Shown one piece after another: positions 28,004 to 35,495 of a stretch of DNA of 64,000 nucleotides (positions within the stretch are counted from its first letter, which is position 1; each line of letters begins with the position of its first letter). The notes beneath the pieces were generated by a model. The model searched no databases, was not told the origin of the DNA, and saw only the letters and a program-made list of their open reading frames with translations. Source of the DNA: JADCRZ01 sp041751095 (lineage in GTDB: Bacteria; Bacteroidota; Bacteroidia; Chitinophagales; Chitinophagaceae); NCBI GenBank assembly GCA_041751095.1, contig JBGSYC010000147.1, positions 1 through 64,000 of the forward strand, given 5' to 3'. A program made the position numbers and the translations under genes.

Positions 28004-28347
28004 GTTTTTTTATTAGGTATATAAGTCAATAGTGTTTAAAAGTAAAAAGATTTACATTTATAACGTCTTTTTTATTGATAAATCCCAATGCATTTTGCGA
28101 GGTTTGTTTATCTTGTTGAAGCAAATCGAAACACGGCCCTTACTGTTACTCTTATACGAACAGCTAAATATGGGTTAGGGAACGGCGTATGTAAAACATT
28201 CGTAACTTTCGGTTATCAAGTCTGTACTATGGAAAGTGAACACAAGCCAGGGCCTGCCATTAACGGCAAGTTCCCTGCTACAACATCATCCGGATCAATT
28301 CTTCCGGCCCGTTTTCTGCGGGCCCGGCACTTACAAAATTTCGGTCA
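28004..28347. other. Divergent intergenic stretch of the sugar cluster
   Basis: About 340 bases between the minus-strand four-gene run and the plus-strand isomerase gene, A/T-rich next to the minus gene. It must hold promoters for both directions, but I see no exact TAnnTTTG. An 87-codon frame at 28088-28351 has no recognisable features and is probably not a gene. Confidence 0.4.
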
Positions 28348-29112
28348 TTGAAAGGCAATATCAACCATTCAGTATGTCGATGGTGTTATGACGATATTCC
28401 GCTGGACGATTTTTGCCAGTCGGTAAAGCGTCTGAATATTCATGCCATCGACCTGACAGGCCCTGCAGATTGGAATACGCTTAAAAAACATGGGATTATC
28501 TCCTCAATGTGCAATGGGGCAGAGATAAATTTAGTGGAAGGATGGAACAACAAAGCTCTTCATACTACCCTTATAAAAAATTACACCGACATAATCCCCC
28601 TTGTTGCAAAGGCGGGATACACGAATCTCATTTGTTTCAGTGGCAACAGGAACGGAATGGACGAACAAACAGGGTTGATCAATTGCGTTGAGGGGTTAAA
28701 ACAGGTCATCGGCCTGGCCGAAAAATATGGTGTTGTTGTTCATATGGAATTATTAAACAGCAGGATAGACCATTTAGATTATATGTGCGACAGGAGCGCA
28801 TGGGGAATAGAGCTGTGTAAACGGATGGGATCAGACAATTTTAAGTTGTTGTACGATATATATCACATGCAGATTGATGAAGGCGATGTTATACGCACGA
28901 TCAAAAACAATTATCAGTATTTCGGCCACTACCATACCGGGGGAGTGCCCGGAAGAAACGAAATTGATGAAACACAGGAGTTGTATTATCCGGCAATTAT
29001 GAAAGCAATTGTTGAGACGAGGTTTCAAGGCTATGTAGCACAGGAATTTTTACCTGCAGAGGCAGACAAAATTGCTTCCCTGAAACGGTGTATTGAAATT
29101 TGCGATGTTTAA
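28348..29112 (+). CDS. Hydroxypyruvate isomerase-like TIM-barrel protein
   Basis: A 254-residue xylose-isomerase-like protein of the Hyi-related group. It begins with the conserved KGNINHSVCRWCYDD and carries the metal/active-site segments ICFSGNRNGM (about 94-103), VHMELLNSRIDH (about 131-142), LLYDIYHMQIDEGDV (about 172-186), HYHTGGVPGRNEIDETQELY and QEFLPA. Homologues in Bacteroidota that start this way usually carry a Tat or Sec signal. Here the only start is the TTG at 28348, and the upstream in-frame sequence to a stop at 28261 has no signal peptide. It lies upstream of the GMC genes. Confidence 0.85.
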   Translation: MKGNINHSVCRWCYDDIPLDDFCQSVKRLNIHAIDLTGPADWNTLKKHGIISSMCNGAEINLVEGWNNKALHTTLIKNYTDIIPLVAKAGYTNLICFSGNRNGMDEQTGLINCVEGLKQVIGLAEKYGVVVHMELLNSRIDHLDYMCDRSAWGIELCKRMGSDNFKLLYDIYHMQIDEGDVIRTIKNNYQYFGHYHTGGVPGRNEIDETQELYYPAIMKAIVETRFQGYVAQEFLPAEADKIASLKRCIEICDV

Positions 29113-29319
29113 CAATTATCCACGCTATATTTAAACAGGACATATTAAATTACGTGATTATCCGGAGAAGTCTCCTCTTGGGGAAAGCTTTACGGAGGCT
29201 ATCTGCGAATATGGTCTCCCGGGAGGGACTAAGAAGAAAAAACTTGTATTTTGGGAAATTGCAGTTTAGCCGGGTAATAGTTTTACATTACAATAATCTT
29301 CTACTATAAATAAACGATC

Positions 29320-31002
29320 ATGCCTGAAAACACATATGATGCCATTGTTATCGGTTCCGGGATCAGCGGGGGCTGGGCGGCGAAAGAGCTGACTGAGAAA
29401 GGATTAAAAGTTCTGATGCTGGAGAGAGGCCGGAACATAGAACATATCAAAGGTTATGTAAACGCCACGAAAAAGCCTTGGGAGTTCCCGCACCGTGGTG
29501 GCGTTACGCAGGAAATGAAAGAACAATATCCTGTTCTAAAAAGGGATTATACGCTGAACGAAACCAACCTGGATTATTGGGTTAAAGAAAGCGAATCTCC
29601 ATACGTGGAGGTGAAGCCATTCGACTGGTTCAGGGGTTACCATGTGGGTGGGCGCTCATTGATGTGGGGCCGGCAAAGCTATCGTTTCAGTGATCTTGAT
29701 TTCGAAGCAAATGCAAAAGACGGGATAGCCGTAGACTGGCCTATCCGGTACAAAGAAATTGCCCCATGGTACAGCCATGCCGAAAAGTTTGCCGGCATCA
29801 GTGGGTCGAGAGATGGCCTGCCTCAATTGCCCGATGGCGACTATATGCCGCCAATGGAAATGAATTGTGTGGAAAAGGATGTTGCCGCCCGCATCAAAGA
29901 CCATTATAAAAATGCAAGGGTGATGACTATCGGGCGTGTGGCTAATTTAACACAAGCGCATAATAATAGAACAAGTTGCCAGTACCGAAATAAATGCTGG
30001 CTCGGTTGCCCTTTCGGAGCCTACTTTAGTACCCAGTCTGCAACTTTGCCAGCGGCAGTTGCTACCGGCAACCTCACCCTGCGTCCCTTCTCCATTGTTA
30101 CCCAGATTCTCTATGACAAGGATAAGAAGAAAGCTAAAGGTGTTCAGATCGTTGACGCCGAAACCAACAAAACATACGACTTCCTTTCGAAGATTGTTTT
30201 TGTTTGTGCATCAGCTTTGAATTCTTCATGGGTGTTAATGAATTCGGCAACAGACATCTGGCCTGATGGATTGGGCAGCAGTAGTGGTGAATTAGGACAT
30301 AATTTAATTGATCACCATTTCCGCGCAGGCGCCTCAGGTATTGCGGAGGGTTATGAGGATAAATATTACTATGGCCGACGGGCAAATGGCATATACATAC
30401 CCCGTTACAGAAACCTGAATGGGGGCGAAAAGCGCGACTATATTCGCGGTTTTGGATACCAGGGTTCAGCCAGCCGAACCGGCTGGGGACGCGATGTAGC
30501 AGAATTAGGTATAGGGGAAGAATTGAAGGACGCCTTATCAGAGCCGGGGCCCTGGAGAATGGGCTTAACCGGTTTTGGCGAAACTTTGCCCTACCATGAA
30601 AACAGGTCCTACCTGCATAAGGATAAAAAAGACAAGTGGGGATTGCCGGTTCTTGCTTTGGATGCTGAAATAAAGGACAATGAAAAGAAGATGAGAAAGG
30701 ATATGATGGAAGATGCAAAGGAAATGCTCGAAATATCCGGCCTTACAAATGTGAAAACGAACGATCCCGGCTATACCCTGGGGGCAGGAATTCATGAGAT
30801 GGGCACTGCACGGATGGGAAAAGATCCTAAGACTTCGGTGTTGAATAAGCATAACCAGGTGTGGGACGCATTAAATGTATTTGTAACCGACGGCGCGTGC
30901 ATGACCTCTGCTGCCTGCGTAAATCCTTCGCTTACCTACATGGCGTTAACCGCCAGGGCGGCGGATTATGCCGTTAATGAACTGAAGAAGCAAAATTTAT
31001 AA
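29320..31002 (+). CDS. GMC-family FAD-dependent sugar dehydrogenase, large subunit
   Basis: A 560-residue flavoprotein. The FAD-binding GSGISGGWAAKEL starts at residue 12; the end carries GIHEMGTARMG (active-site His) and the FAD-contact NPSLTYMALTARAADYA. A three-cysteine cluster (Cys220, Cys226, Cys230 in CQYRNKCWLGCPFG) could bind an Fe-S centre, as in membrane-associated FAD dehydrogenases. There is no signal peptide; the neighbouring small subunit has a Tat signal, so the two are probably exported together. Family relatives with this gene pairing are glucoside 3-dehydrogenases and gluconate 2-dehydrogenases. The former fits the DUF1080 gene nearby. Confidence 0.9.
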   Translation: MPENTYDAIVIGSGISGGWAAKELTEKGLKVLMLERGRNIEHIKGYVNATKKPWEFPHRGGVTQEMKEQYPVLKRDYTLNETNLDYWVKESESPYVEVKPFDWFRGYHVGGRSLMWGRQSYRFSDLDFEANAKDGIAVDWPIRYKEIAPWYSHAEKFAGISGSRDGLPQLPDGDYMPPMEMNCVEKDVAARIKDHYKNARVMTIGRVANLTQAHNNRTSCQYRNKCWLGCPFGAYFSTQSATLPAAVATGNLTLRPFSIVTQILYDKDKKKAKGVQIVDAETNKTYDFLSKIVFVCASALNSSWVLMNSATDIWPDGLGSSSGELGHNLIDHHFRAGASGIAEGYEDKYYYGRRANGIYIPRYRNLNGGEKRDYIRGFGYQGSASRTGWGRDVAELGIGEELKDALSEPGPWRMGLTGFGETLPYHENRSYLHKDKKDKWGLPVLALDAEIKDNEKKMRKDMMEDAKEMLEISGLTNVKTNDPGYTLGAGIHEMGTARMGKDPKTSVLNKHNQVWDALNVFVTDGACMTSAACVNPSLTYMALTARAADYAVNELKKQNL

Positions 31003-31063
31003 CCACTGGTGGAGTGGCTTACCCACCTTGTAACAGACGTTAATCATCCTTAACATTCGTTTT

Positions 31064-31630
31064 ATGAACAGAAGAGAGGCAATATCGGCAGTGGCTTACC
31101 TTTTAGGAGGAACAATTGTCGGATCTAATTTATTTATAACCGGTTGTAAGAACCGCGATAAAAAAGTAACCGGAGCAGATTTCGATGCTGTGCAGATAGC
31201 ATTCCTTAATGAAGTAGCGGAAACGATCATTCCTGCAACTACTTCGCCGGGAGCCAAGGCCGCCCGGGTCGGCGAGTTTATGGCGGTAATGGTAAAAGAC
31301 TGCTATGATAAAGACAGTCAAAAAACTTTCATGGAAGGAATCGATAAATTAGATGCAGCTTTCGATAAAAAGTACAACAAGTCTTTTATGGAAGCAGACG
31401 CCGCAGAACGTAAGGCTATGTTGACCGTACTGGATAAGGAACAGAAGGAATACATGAAAAATAAAAAGACGGGCGACCAGTCGCATTACTTTCGAATGAT
31501 GAAAGAATTAACATTGCTCGGCTACTTTACTTCTGAGATAGGCGCAACTCAGGCGTTAAGATACGTGGATGTGCCAGGCAAGTATGAAGGATGTATTCCA
31601 TATAAAAAAGGCGATAAAGCATTTGCATAA
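31064..31630 (+). CDS. Gluconate 2-dehydrogenase subunit 3 family protein (small subunit, Tat signal)
   Basis: A 188-residue partner of the GMC dehydrogenase encoded 61 bases upstream. The N-terminus MNRREAISAVAYLLGG is a twin-arginine signal and FITGC (about residues 24-28) a lipobox, so it should be a Tat-exported lipoprotein. The body has the subunit-3 pattern: FLNEVAETIIPATTSPGAKA near residue 49, VKDCYDK, and the C-terminal TLLGYFTSEIGATQALRY followed by VPGKYEGCIPY. It probably carries the catalytic subunit across the membrane. A strong terminator follows directly. Confidence 0.92.
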   Translation: MNRREAISAVAYLLGGTIVGSNLFITGCKNRDKKVTGADFDAVQIAFLNEVAETIIPATTSPGAKAARVGEFMAVMVKDCYDKDSQKTFMEGIDKLDAAFDKKYNKSFMEADAAERKAMLTVLDKEQKEYMKNKKTGDQSHYFRMMKELTLLGYFTSEIGATQALRYVDVPGKYEGCIPYKKGDKAFA

Positions 31631-31662
31631 AAAAAGGCTATCCGATCCGGATAGCCTTTTTT
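31629..31662. terminator. Bidirectional terminator between the GMC operon and the histone-like gene
   Basis: GGCTATCCG (31636-31644) and CGGATAGCC (31648-31656) form a perfect nine-base-pair stem with a three-base loop. It is flanked by A-runs on the left and T-runs on the right, so it works on both strands between convergent genes. Confidence 0.9.
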
Positions 31663-31680
31663 GATTTATGTGGCAATTGA

Positions 31681-32175
31681 TTACGACCCTGACTGCGGCT
31701 CACCTGACGTAGAAGCACTGCTGTCTCCTGAAGAATCAGCGGGCTCTTCCATAGGCATTGTCTCTTCTGAGGTTGTTGGCTCACTTACAGGTTCTGCATC
31801 CGATTTCTTCCTGGAAGATCTCCCTGCAGACTTAGTGCCTGATTTTTTTGGCGAAGCTCCCTTGCCGGAAGCTGCTTTTTTCGGTGCTGCCTTCTTAGCA
31901 GAAGTGGCTTTTTTTGGAGCGGCTTTCTTTACAGGAGCAGCTTTCTTAGCGGCTCCCTTTTTCGGAGAAACTGCCTTTTTTCCGGGAGCAGCTTTTTTAG
32001 CAGCTTTTTTGGGAGGAGCCGCTTTTTTCGGAGCAGCTTTTTTCGGAGCAGCTTTTTTGGCAGAAGCCGCTTTTTTTGGAGCGCCCTTTTTTGGAGCAGC
32101 TTTTTTTGGAGCCGCTTTTTTAGCATCCTTCTTTGCAGGAGGACCCTTTTTAGCGGGCTGTTTTTTAGTAGCCAT
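31681..32175 (-). CDS. Histone H1-like basic protein with KAAPKK repeats
   Basis: A 164-residue low-complexity protein. Residues 1 to about 120 are tandem Lys/Ala/Pro repeats of the type KKAAPKKAAP, like eukaryotic H1 tails and bacterial Hc1 or AlgP proteins. The last 40 residues are acidic and Ser/Thr/Glu-rich. It probably binds DNA non-specifically. The opposite strand also has an open frame (31661-32185) because of the repeats, but it would encode an implausible Ala/Phe polymer. A TATATTTG promoter element lies upstream at 32237-32244. Confidence 0.85.
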   Translation of the reverse strand: MATKKQPAKKGPPAKKDAKKAAPKKAAPKKGAPKKAASAKKAAPKKAAPKKAAPPKKAAKKAAPGKKAVSPKKGAAKKAAPVKKAAPKKATSAKKAAPKKAASGKGASPKKSGTKSAGRSSRKKSDAEPVSEPTTSEETMPMEEPADSSGDSSASTSGEPQSGS

Positions 32176-32236
32176 GTTTAATTAGAATTTTATGGTTAGA
32201 AATGTTAATTAAATTTACGCCAGCAAACTTTAACTG

Positions 32237-32244
32237 CAAATATA
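32237..32244 (-). promoter_or_regulatory. Putative -7 promoter element for the histone-like gene
   Basis: Read on the minus strand the octamer is TATATTTG, matching TAnnTTTG, about 60 bases upstream of the ATG at 32175. Confidence 0.45.
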
Positions 32245-32352
32245 TTTTGCCGACAACGCGACCGTAGTATTTTACATCTGTACACCGTTATACGATTTTT
32301 CTTAATAAATCATATCAGGGAAAACAAGCCTTTTTTATTACGCTTTATTGTG

Positions 32353-32360
32353 TACCTTTG
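32353..32360 (+). promoter_or_regulatory. Putative -7 promoter element for fusA
   Basis: TACCTTTG, identical to the rpsL element. Transcription would start near 32367, giving a leader of about 155 bases before the fusA ATG. A leader of that length leaves room for regulation, but I see no fold I can name. Confidence 0.5.
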
Positions 32361-32524
32361 CGCACCATTTTACATTCTTTATACTCATCGTCAGGGAACA
32401 AAAACCGGGAAAACTCCAATGCAGTTTAGATATTAATTAAATTATCATTGCGCCTTCTTCCGCGAATCTGTTTGGCGGTTGAATTACGGCAGGTAACACA
32501 TCATTAATTATAACAATAACAGTC

Positions 32525-34666
32525 ATGGCAGACTTAAGATATCAACGGAATTTTGGAATAGCGGCTCACATTGATGCCGGTAAAACCACCACTACTGAAC
32601 GCATCCTTTATTATACGGGTGTAAATCATAAGATAGGTGAAGTACATGATGGCGCTGCTACTATGGACTGGATGGCCCAGGAGCAGGAAAGAGGTATAAC
32701 CATTACCTCTGCGGCAACTACATGTTTCTGGAATTTTCCGACAACCCAGGGGCAGAAGAATGCTGACAGCAAACTGTATAAATTTAATATTATCGACACC
32801 CCGGGTCACGTCGATTTTACTGTTGAGGTGGAAAGATCTTTACGGGTACTTGATGGACTGCTGGCATTGTTCGACGCGGTAAGTGGAGTAGAACCCCAGA
32901 GTGAAACCGTTTGGAGGCAGGCCAACCGGTATAAAGTACCCCGGATCGGTTTCGTGAATAAAATGGATCGTTCAGGAGCCGATTTCTTAAACGTTGTTAA
33001 ACAGGTTAAAGAAATGCTCGGAGCAAAGGCAGTTCCGCTACAACTGCCCATTGGGGCTGAAGATCATTTCACAGGAGTGGTTGACCTGATCACTATGAAG
33101 GGAATTATCTGGGATGAAGAAACCCGTGGTATGACATTTAAAGAAGTGCCGATTCCTCAGGATATGGCAGCCGAAGTGACTGAATGGAGGCAATACCTTA
33201 TTGAGGCTGTTGCTGATTACGATGAAAAGCTGCTTGAAAAGTTTTTTGATGACCCTGATACAATCACGGAAACAGAAATACACGAGGCTATTCGTAAGGC
33301 TACGATCGAGTTATCAATCGTACCGATGATTTGCGGTTCGTCCTTTAAAAATAAGGGGGTTCAGACCGCATTGGATGCGATCGTACGTTATCTGCCGGGG
33401 CCTCTGGATATCGAAGCGGTAAAAGGTACTGACCCAAACACTGGTGAAGAAATCAGCCGTAAACCTGATGCAAAGGAACCTTTTGCTGCACTGGCATTTA
33501 AAATCATGACCGATCCTTTCGTTGGCCGCCTCGCTTTTTTTCGTGCATACAGCGGTCACCTCGATTCAGGATCTTACGTTCTGAATACGCGTACGGGCAA
33601 GAATGAACGCATTTCCCGGATCATGCAGATGCATGCCAATAAACAAAACCCCGTAGATTTCATCGAGGCCGGAGATATCGGAGCCGCAGTAGGTTTTAAG
33701 GATATCAAAACGGGAGATACGCTATGTAACGAGCATCATCCTATTGTTCTTGAAATGATGACTTTTCCTGAGCCGGTAATTTCGATAGCAGTAGAGCCGA
33801 AAACGCAGGCAGATGTCGATAAAATGGGAATGGCCATTGCAAAGCTTGTTGAGGAAGATCCTACTTTAAAAGTAAAAACAGACGAAGAGACGGGGCAGAC
33901 CATTCTCAGTGGAATGGGAGAGCTGCACCTGGAGATTATCGTTGACCGTATGAAGCGGGAATTTAAAGTTGAAATTAACCAGGGTGCCCCGATGGTAGCC
34001 TATAAAGAAGCCTTTCAGAATACCATTGAACATAGAGAGACGCTGAAAAAACAAACAGGCGGCCGGGGTAAATTTGCCGATATTGTATTTGAACTCGGAC
34101 CTGCCGATCAAGAATTTCTTAAAGAAGGAAAGGGCTCGTACCAGTTTGTTAATGATCTGTTTGGGGGATCAATTCCCAGAGAATTCGTTCCTGCTATTCA
34201 AAAAGGCTTTGAACAATCGATGACTACCGGTGTGCTGGCGAGTTATCCCGTTGATAATCTGAAAGTGCGCGTATTTGATGGTGGCTTCCACGCTGTCGAC
34301 TCCGACTCTATGTCTTTCGAACTTTGCGCAAAACAAGGTTTCCGGGAAGCAGCGCGAAAAGCGAAGCCTATATTACTGGAGCCTATTATGAAAATAGAAG
34401 TAATTACTCCTGATCAATATATGGGAGACGTTACAGGTGACCTTAACCGCCGCAGGGGCATGCTTGAAGGTATGGACAGCAAGGCCGGGGCTCAGGTGAT
34501 CAAGGCAAAGGTGCCGCTTAGTGAAATGTTCGGCTATGTAACCCAGCTACGCTCCCTGTCTTCAGGTCGCGCTACATCAACCATGGAATTCAGCCATTAC
34601 GCACCTGCACCCAATAACATCGCGGAAGAGGTGATCGCAAAAGTGAAAGGCAAAGTGAACGCATAA
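32525..34666 (+). CDS. fusA: Elongation factor G
   Basis: Ribosomal translocase GTPase, 713 residues. G1 AHIDAGKTTTTERIL starts at residue 14, G2 lies in ERGITITSAATTC, G3 in DTPGHVDFTVEVERSLRVLD and G4 in FVNKMDRSG. Domain IV/V signatures include GGRGKFADI and YMGDVTGDLNRRRGMLEGMD. The gene stands apart from rpsL-rpsG (9.5 kb away) with its own promoter and terminator, and the S10 operon does not follow it. A strongly conserved single-copy gene, so the call is certain; a second EF-G elsewhere in the genome cannot be excluded. Confidence 0.98.
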   Translation: MADLRYQRNFGIAAHIDAGKTTTTERILYYTGVNHKIGEVHDGAATMDWMAQEQERGITITSAATTCFWNFPTTQGQKNADSKLYKFNIIDTPGHVDFTVEVERSLRVLDGLLALFDAVSGVEPQSETVWRQANRYKVPRIGFVNKMDRSGADFLNVVKQVKEMLGAKAVPLQLPIGAEDHFTGVVDLITMKGIIWDEETRGMTFKEVPIPQDMAAEVTEWRQYLIEAVADYDEKLLEKFFDDPDTITETEIHEAIRKATIELSIVPMICGSSFKNKGVQTALDAIVRYLPGPLDIEAVKGTDPNTGEEISRKPDAKEPFAALAFKIMTDPFVGRLAFFRAYSGHLDSGSYVLNTRTGKNERISRIMQMHANKQNPVDFIEAGDIGAAVGFKDIKTGDTLCNEHHPIVLEMMTFPEPVISIAVEPKTQADVDKMGMAIAKLVEEDPTLKVKTDEETGQTILSGMGELHLEIIVDRMKREFKVEINQGAPMVAYKEAFQNTIEHRETLKKQTGGRGKFADIVFELGPADQEFLKEGKGSYQFVNDLFGGSIPREFVPAIQKGFEQSMTTGVLASYPVDNLKVRVFDGGFHAVDSDSMSFELCAKQGFREAARKAKPILLEPIMKIEVITPDQYMGDVTGDLNRRRGMLEGMDSKAGAQVIKAKVPLSEMFGYVTQLRSLSSGRATSTMEFSHYAPAPNNIAEEVIAKVKGKVNA

Positions 34667-34697
34667 TGAACGCATAGATGTTGACTTATTTGTAAAG

Positions 34698-34723
34698 ACC
34701 CTGTCCCTAAAGTCAGGGTTTTT
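34698..34723 (+). terminator. Terminator after fusA
   Basis: ACCCTG (34698-34703) pairs with CAGGGT (34714-34719), ten-base loop, followed by TTTT. Confidence 0.65.
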
Positions 34724-34910
34724 ACGTTTAACAAACTACCGGCTCTGGGAAATATTACGATTGTGCCGGATGAATGACTATTTTGTGAACATTAACCCTG
34801 TTTTTCAGGAAATCATCTGTTATTACATCACTAAGTATTGACACACCTATATACAGAGGCAACCATTTCAGCGGTTTCTCCGATTTATGTACTGACACAA
34901 AGCCTCGCCT

Positions 34911-35495
34911 TTGCTTAACAGCCAGGAATTAGAAGATATTGTAAGCGGTTGTATAAAACTGCAAAGAGACAGCCAGAAGAAGTTCTACACTTACTTTTAT
35001 AGCTATACTATGTCTATATGCCTGCGGTATGCACATACGGATGATGACGCTATGGAAATTGCCAACGACGGTTTTTTAAAGGTATTCAGGGAGTTGTCCT
35101 CATTCGTTGCCAGATACGAAGATGTGGAAGCATCTTTGAAGGGATGGATGAAAAGGATCATGATCAATACCGCAATTGATCATCATAGAAAGCATTTAAA
35201 ACACCAGTCGAATGTTCCTGTGGATGATAATTTATTTCATGTAAGTGATAACGGGCAAACTTCGATAGACAAAATGTCTTACGACGAAATCTACAAGGTC
35301 GTCCAACAACTGTCTCCCGTTTACCGGGCTGTCTTTAACCTGTACGTCATTGACGGTTTCAAACATGAAGAGATAGCTAAAAAGCTGAAGATATCCGTTG
35401 GCACTTCCAAATCAAATCTTGCGAAAGCCAAAATAAATATTCAGAAGATGATTAAAGAAAGATATAAAAATCTATATGGAAAGACCGCCAATTGA
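34911..35495 (+). CDS. ECF-family RNA polymerase sigma factor
   Basis: A 194-residue sigma-70 family protein. Region 2 (about residues 20-90) includes MSICLRYAHTDDDAMEIAND and KVFRELSSF. Region 4 (about 120-175) includes VVQQLSPVYRAVFNLYVIDG and HEEIAKKLKISVGTSKSNLA. The only in-frame start that gives an intact region 2 is the TTG at 34911; the ATG upstream is followed by a stop after one codon. It overlaps the next gene by 20 bases, so its partner is almost certainly the membrane protein at 35476. Confidence 0.9.
   Translation: MLNSQELEDIVSGCIKLQRDSQKKFYTYFYSYTMSICLRYAHTDDDAMEIANDGFLKVFRELSSFVARYEDVEASLKGWMKRIMINTAIDHHRKHLKHQSNVPVDDNLFHVSDNGQTSIDKMSYDEIYKVVQQLSPVYRAVFNLYVIDGFKHEEIAKKLKISVGTSKSNLAKAKINIQKMIKERYKNLYGKTAN

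Noticed and set aside
28088..28351. 87-codon plus-strand frame before the isomerase gene
   Set aside because: No signal peptide, domain or conserved composition, and it ends inside the next gene's start; probably chance.
31661..32185. Long plus-strand open frame opposite the histone-like gene
   Set aside because: It arises from the Lys/Ala/Pro repeat on the other strand and would encode a Phe/Ala/Gly polymer; the minus-strand gene has an ATG, a promoter element and a terminator.
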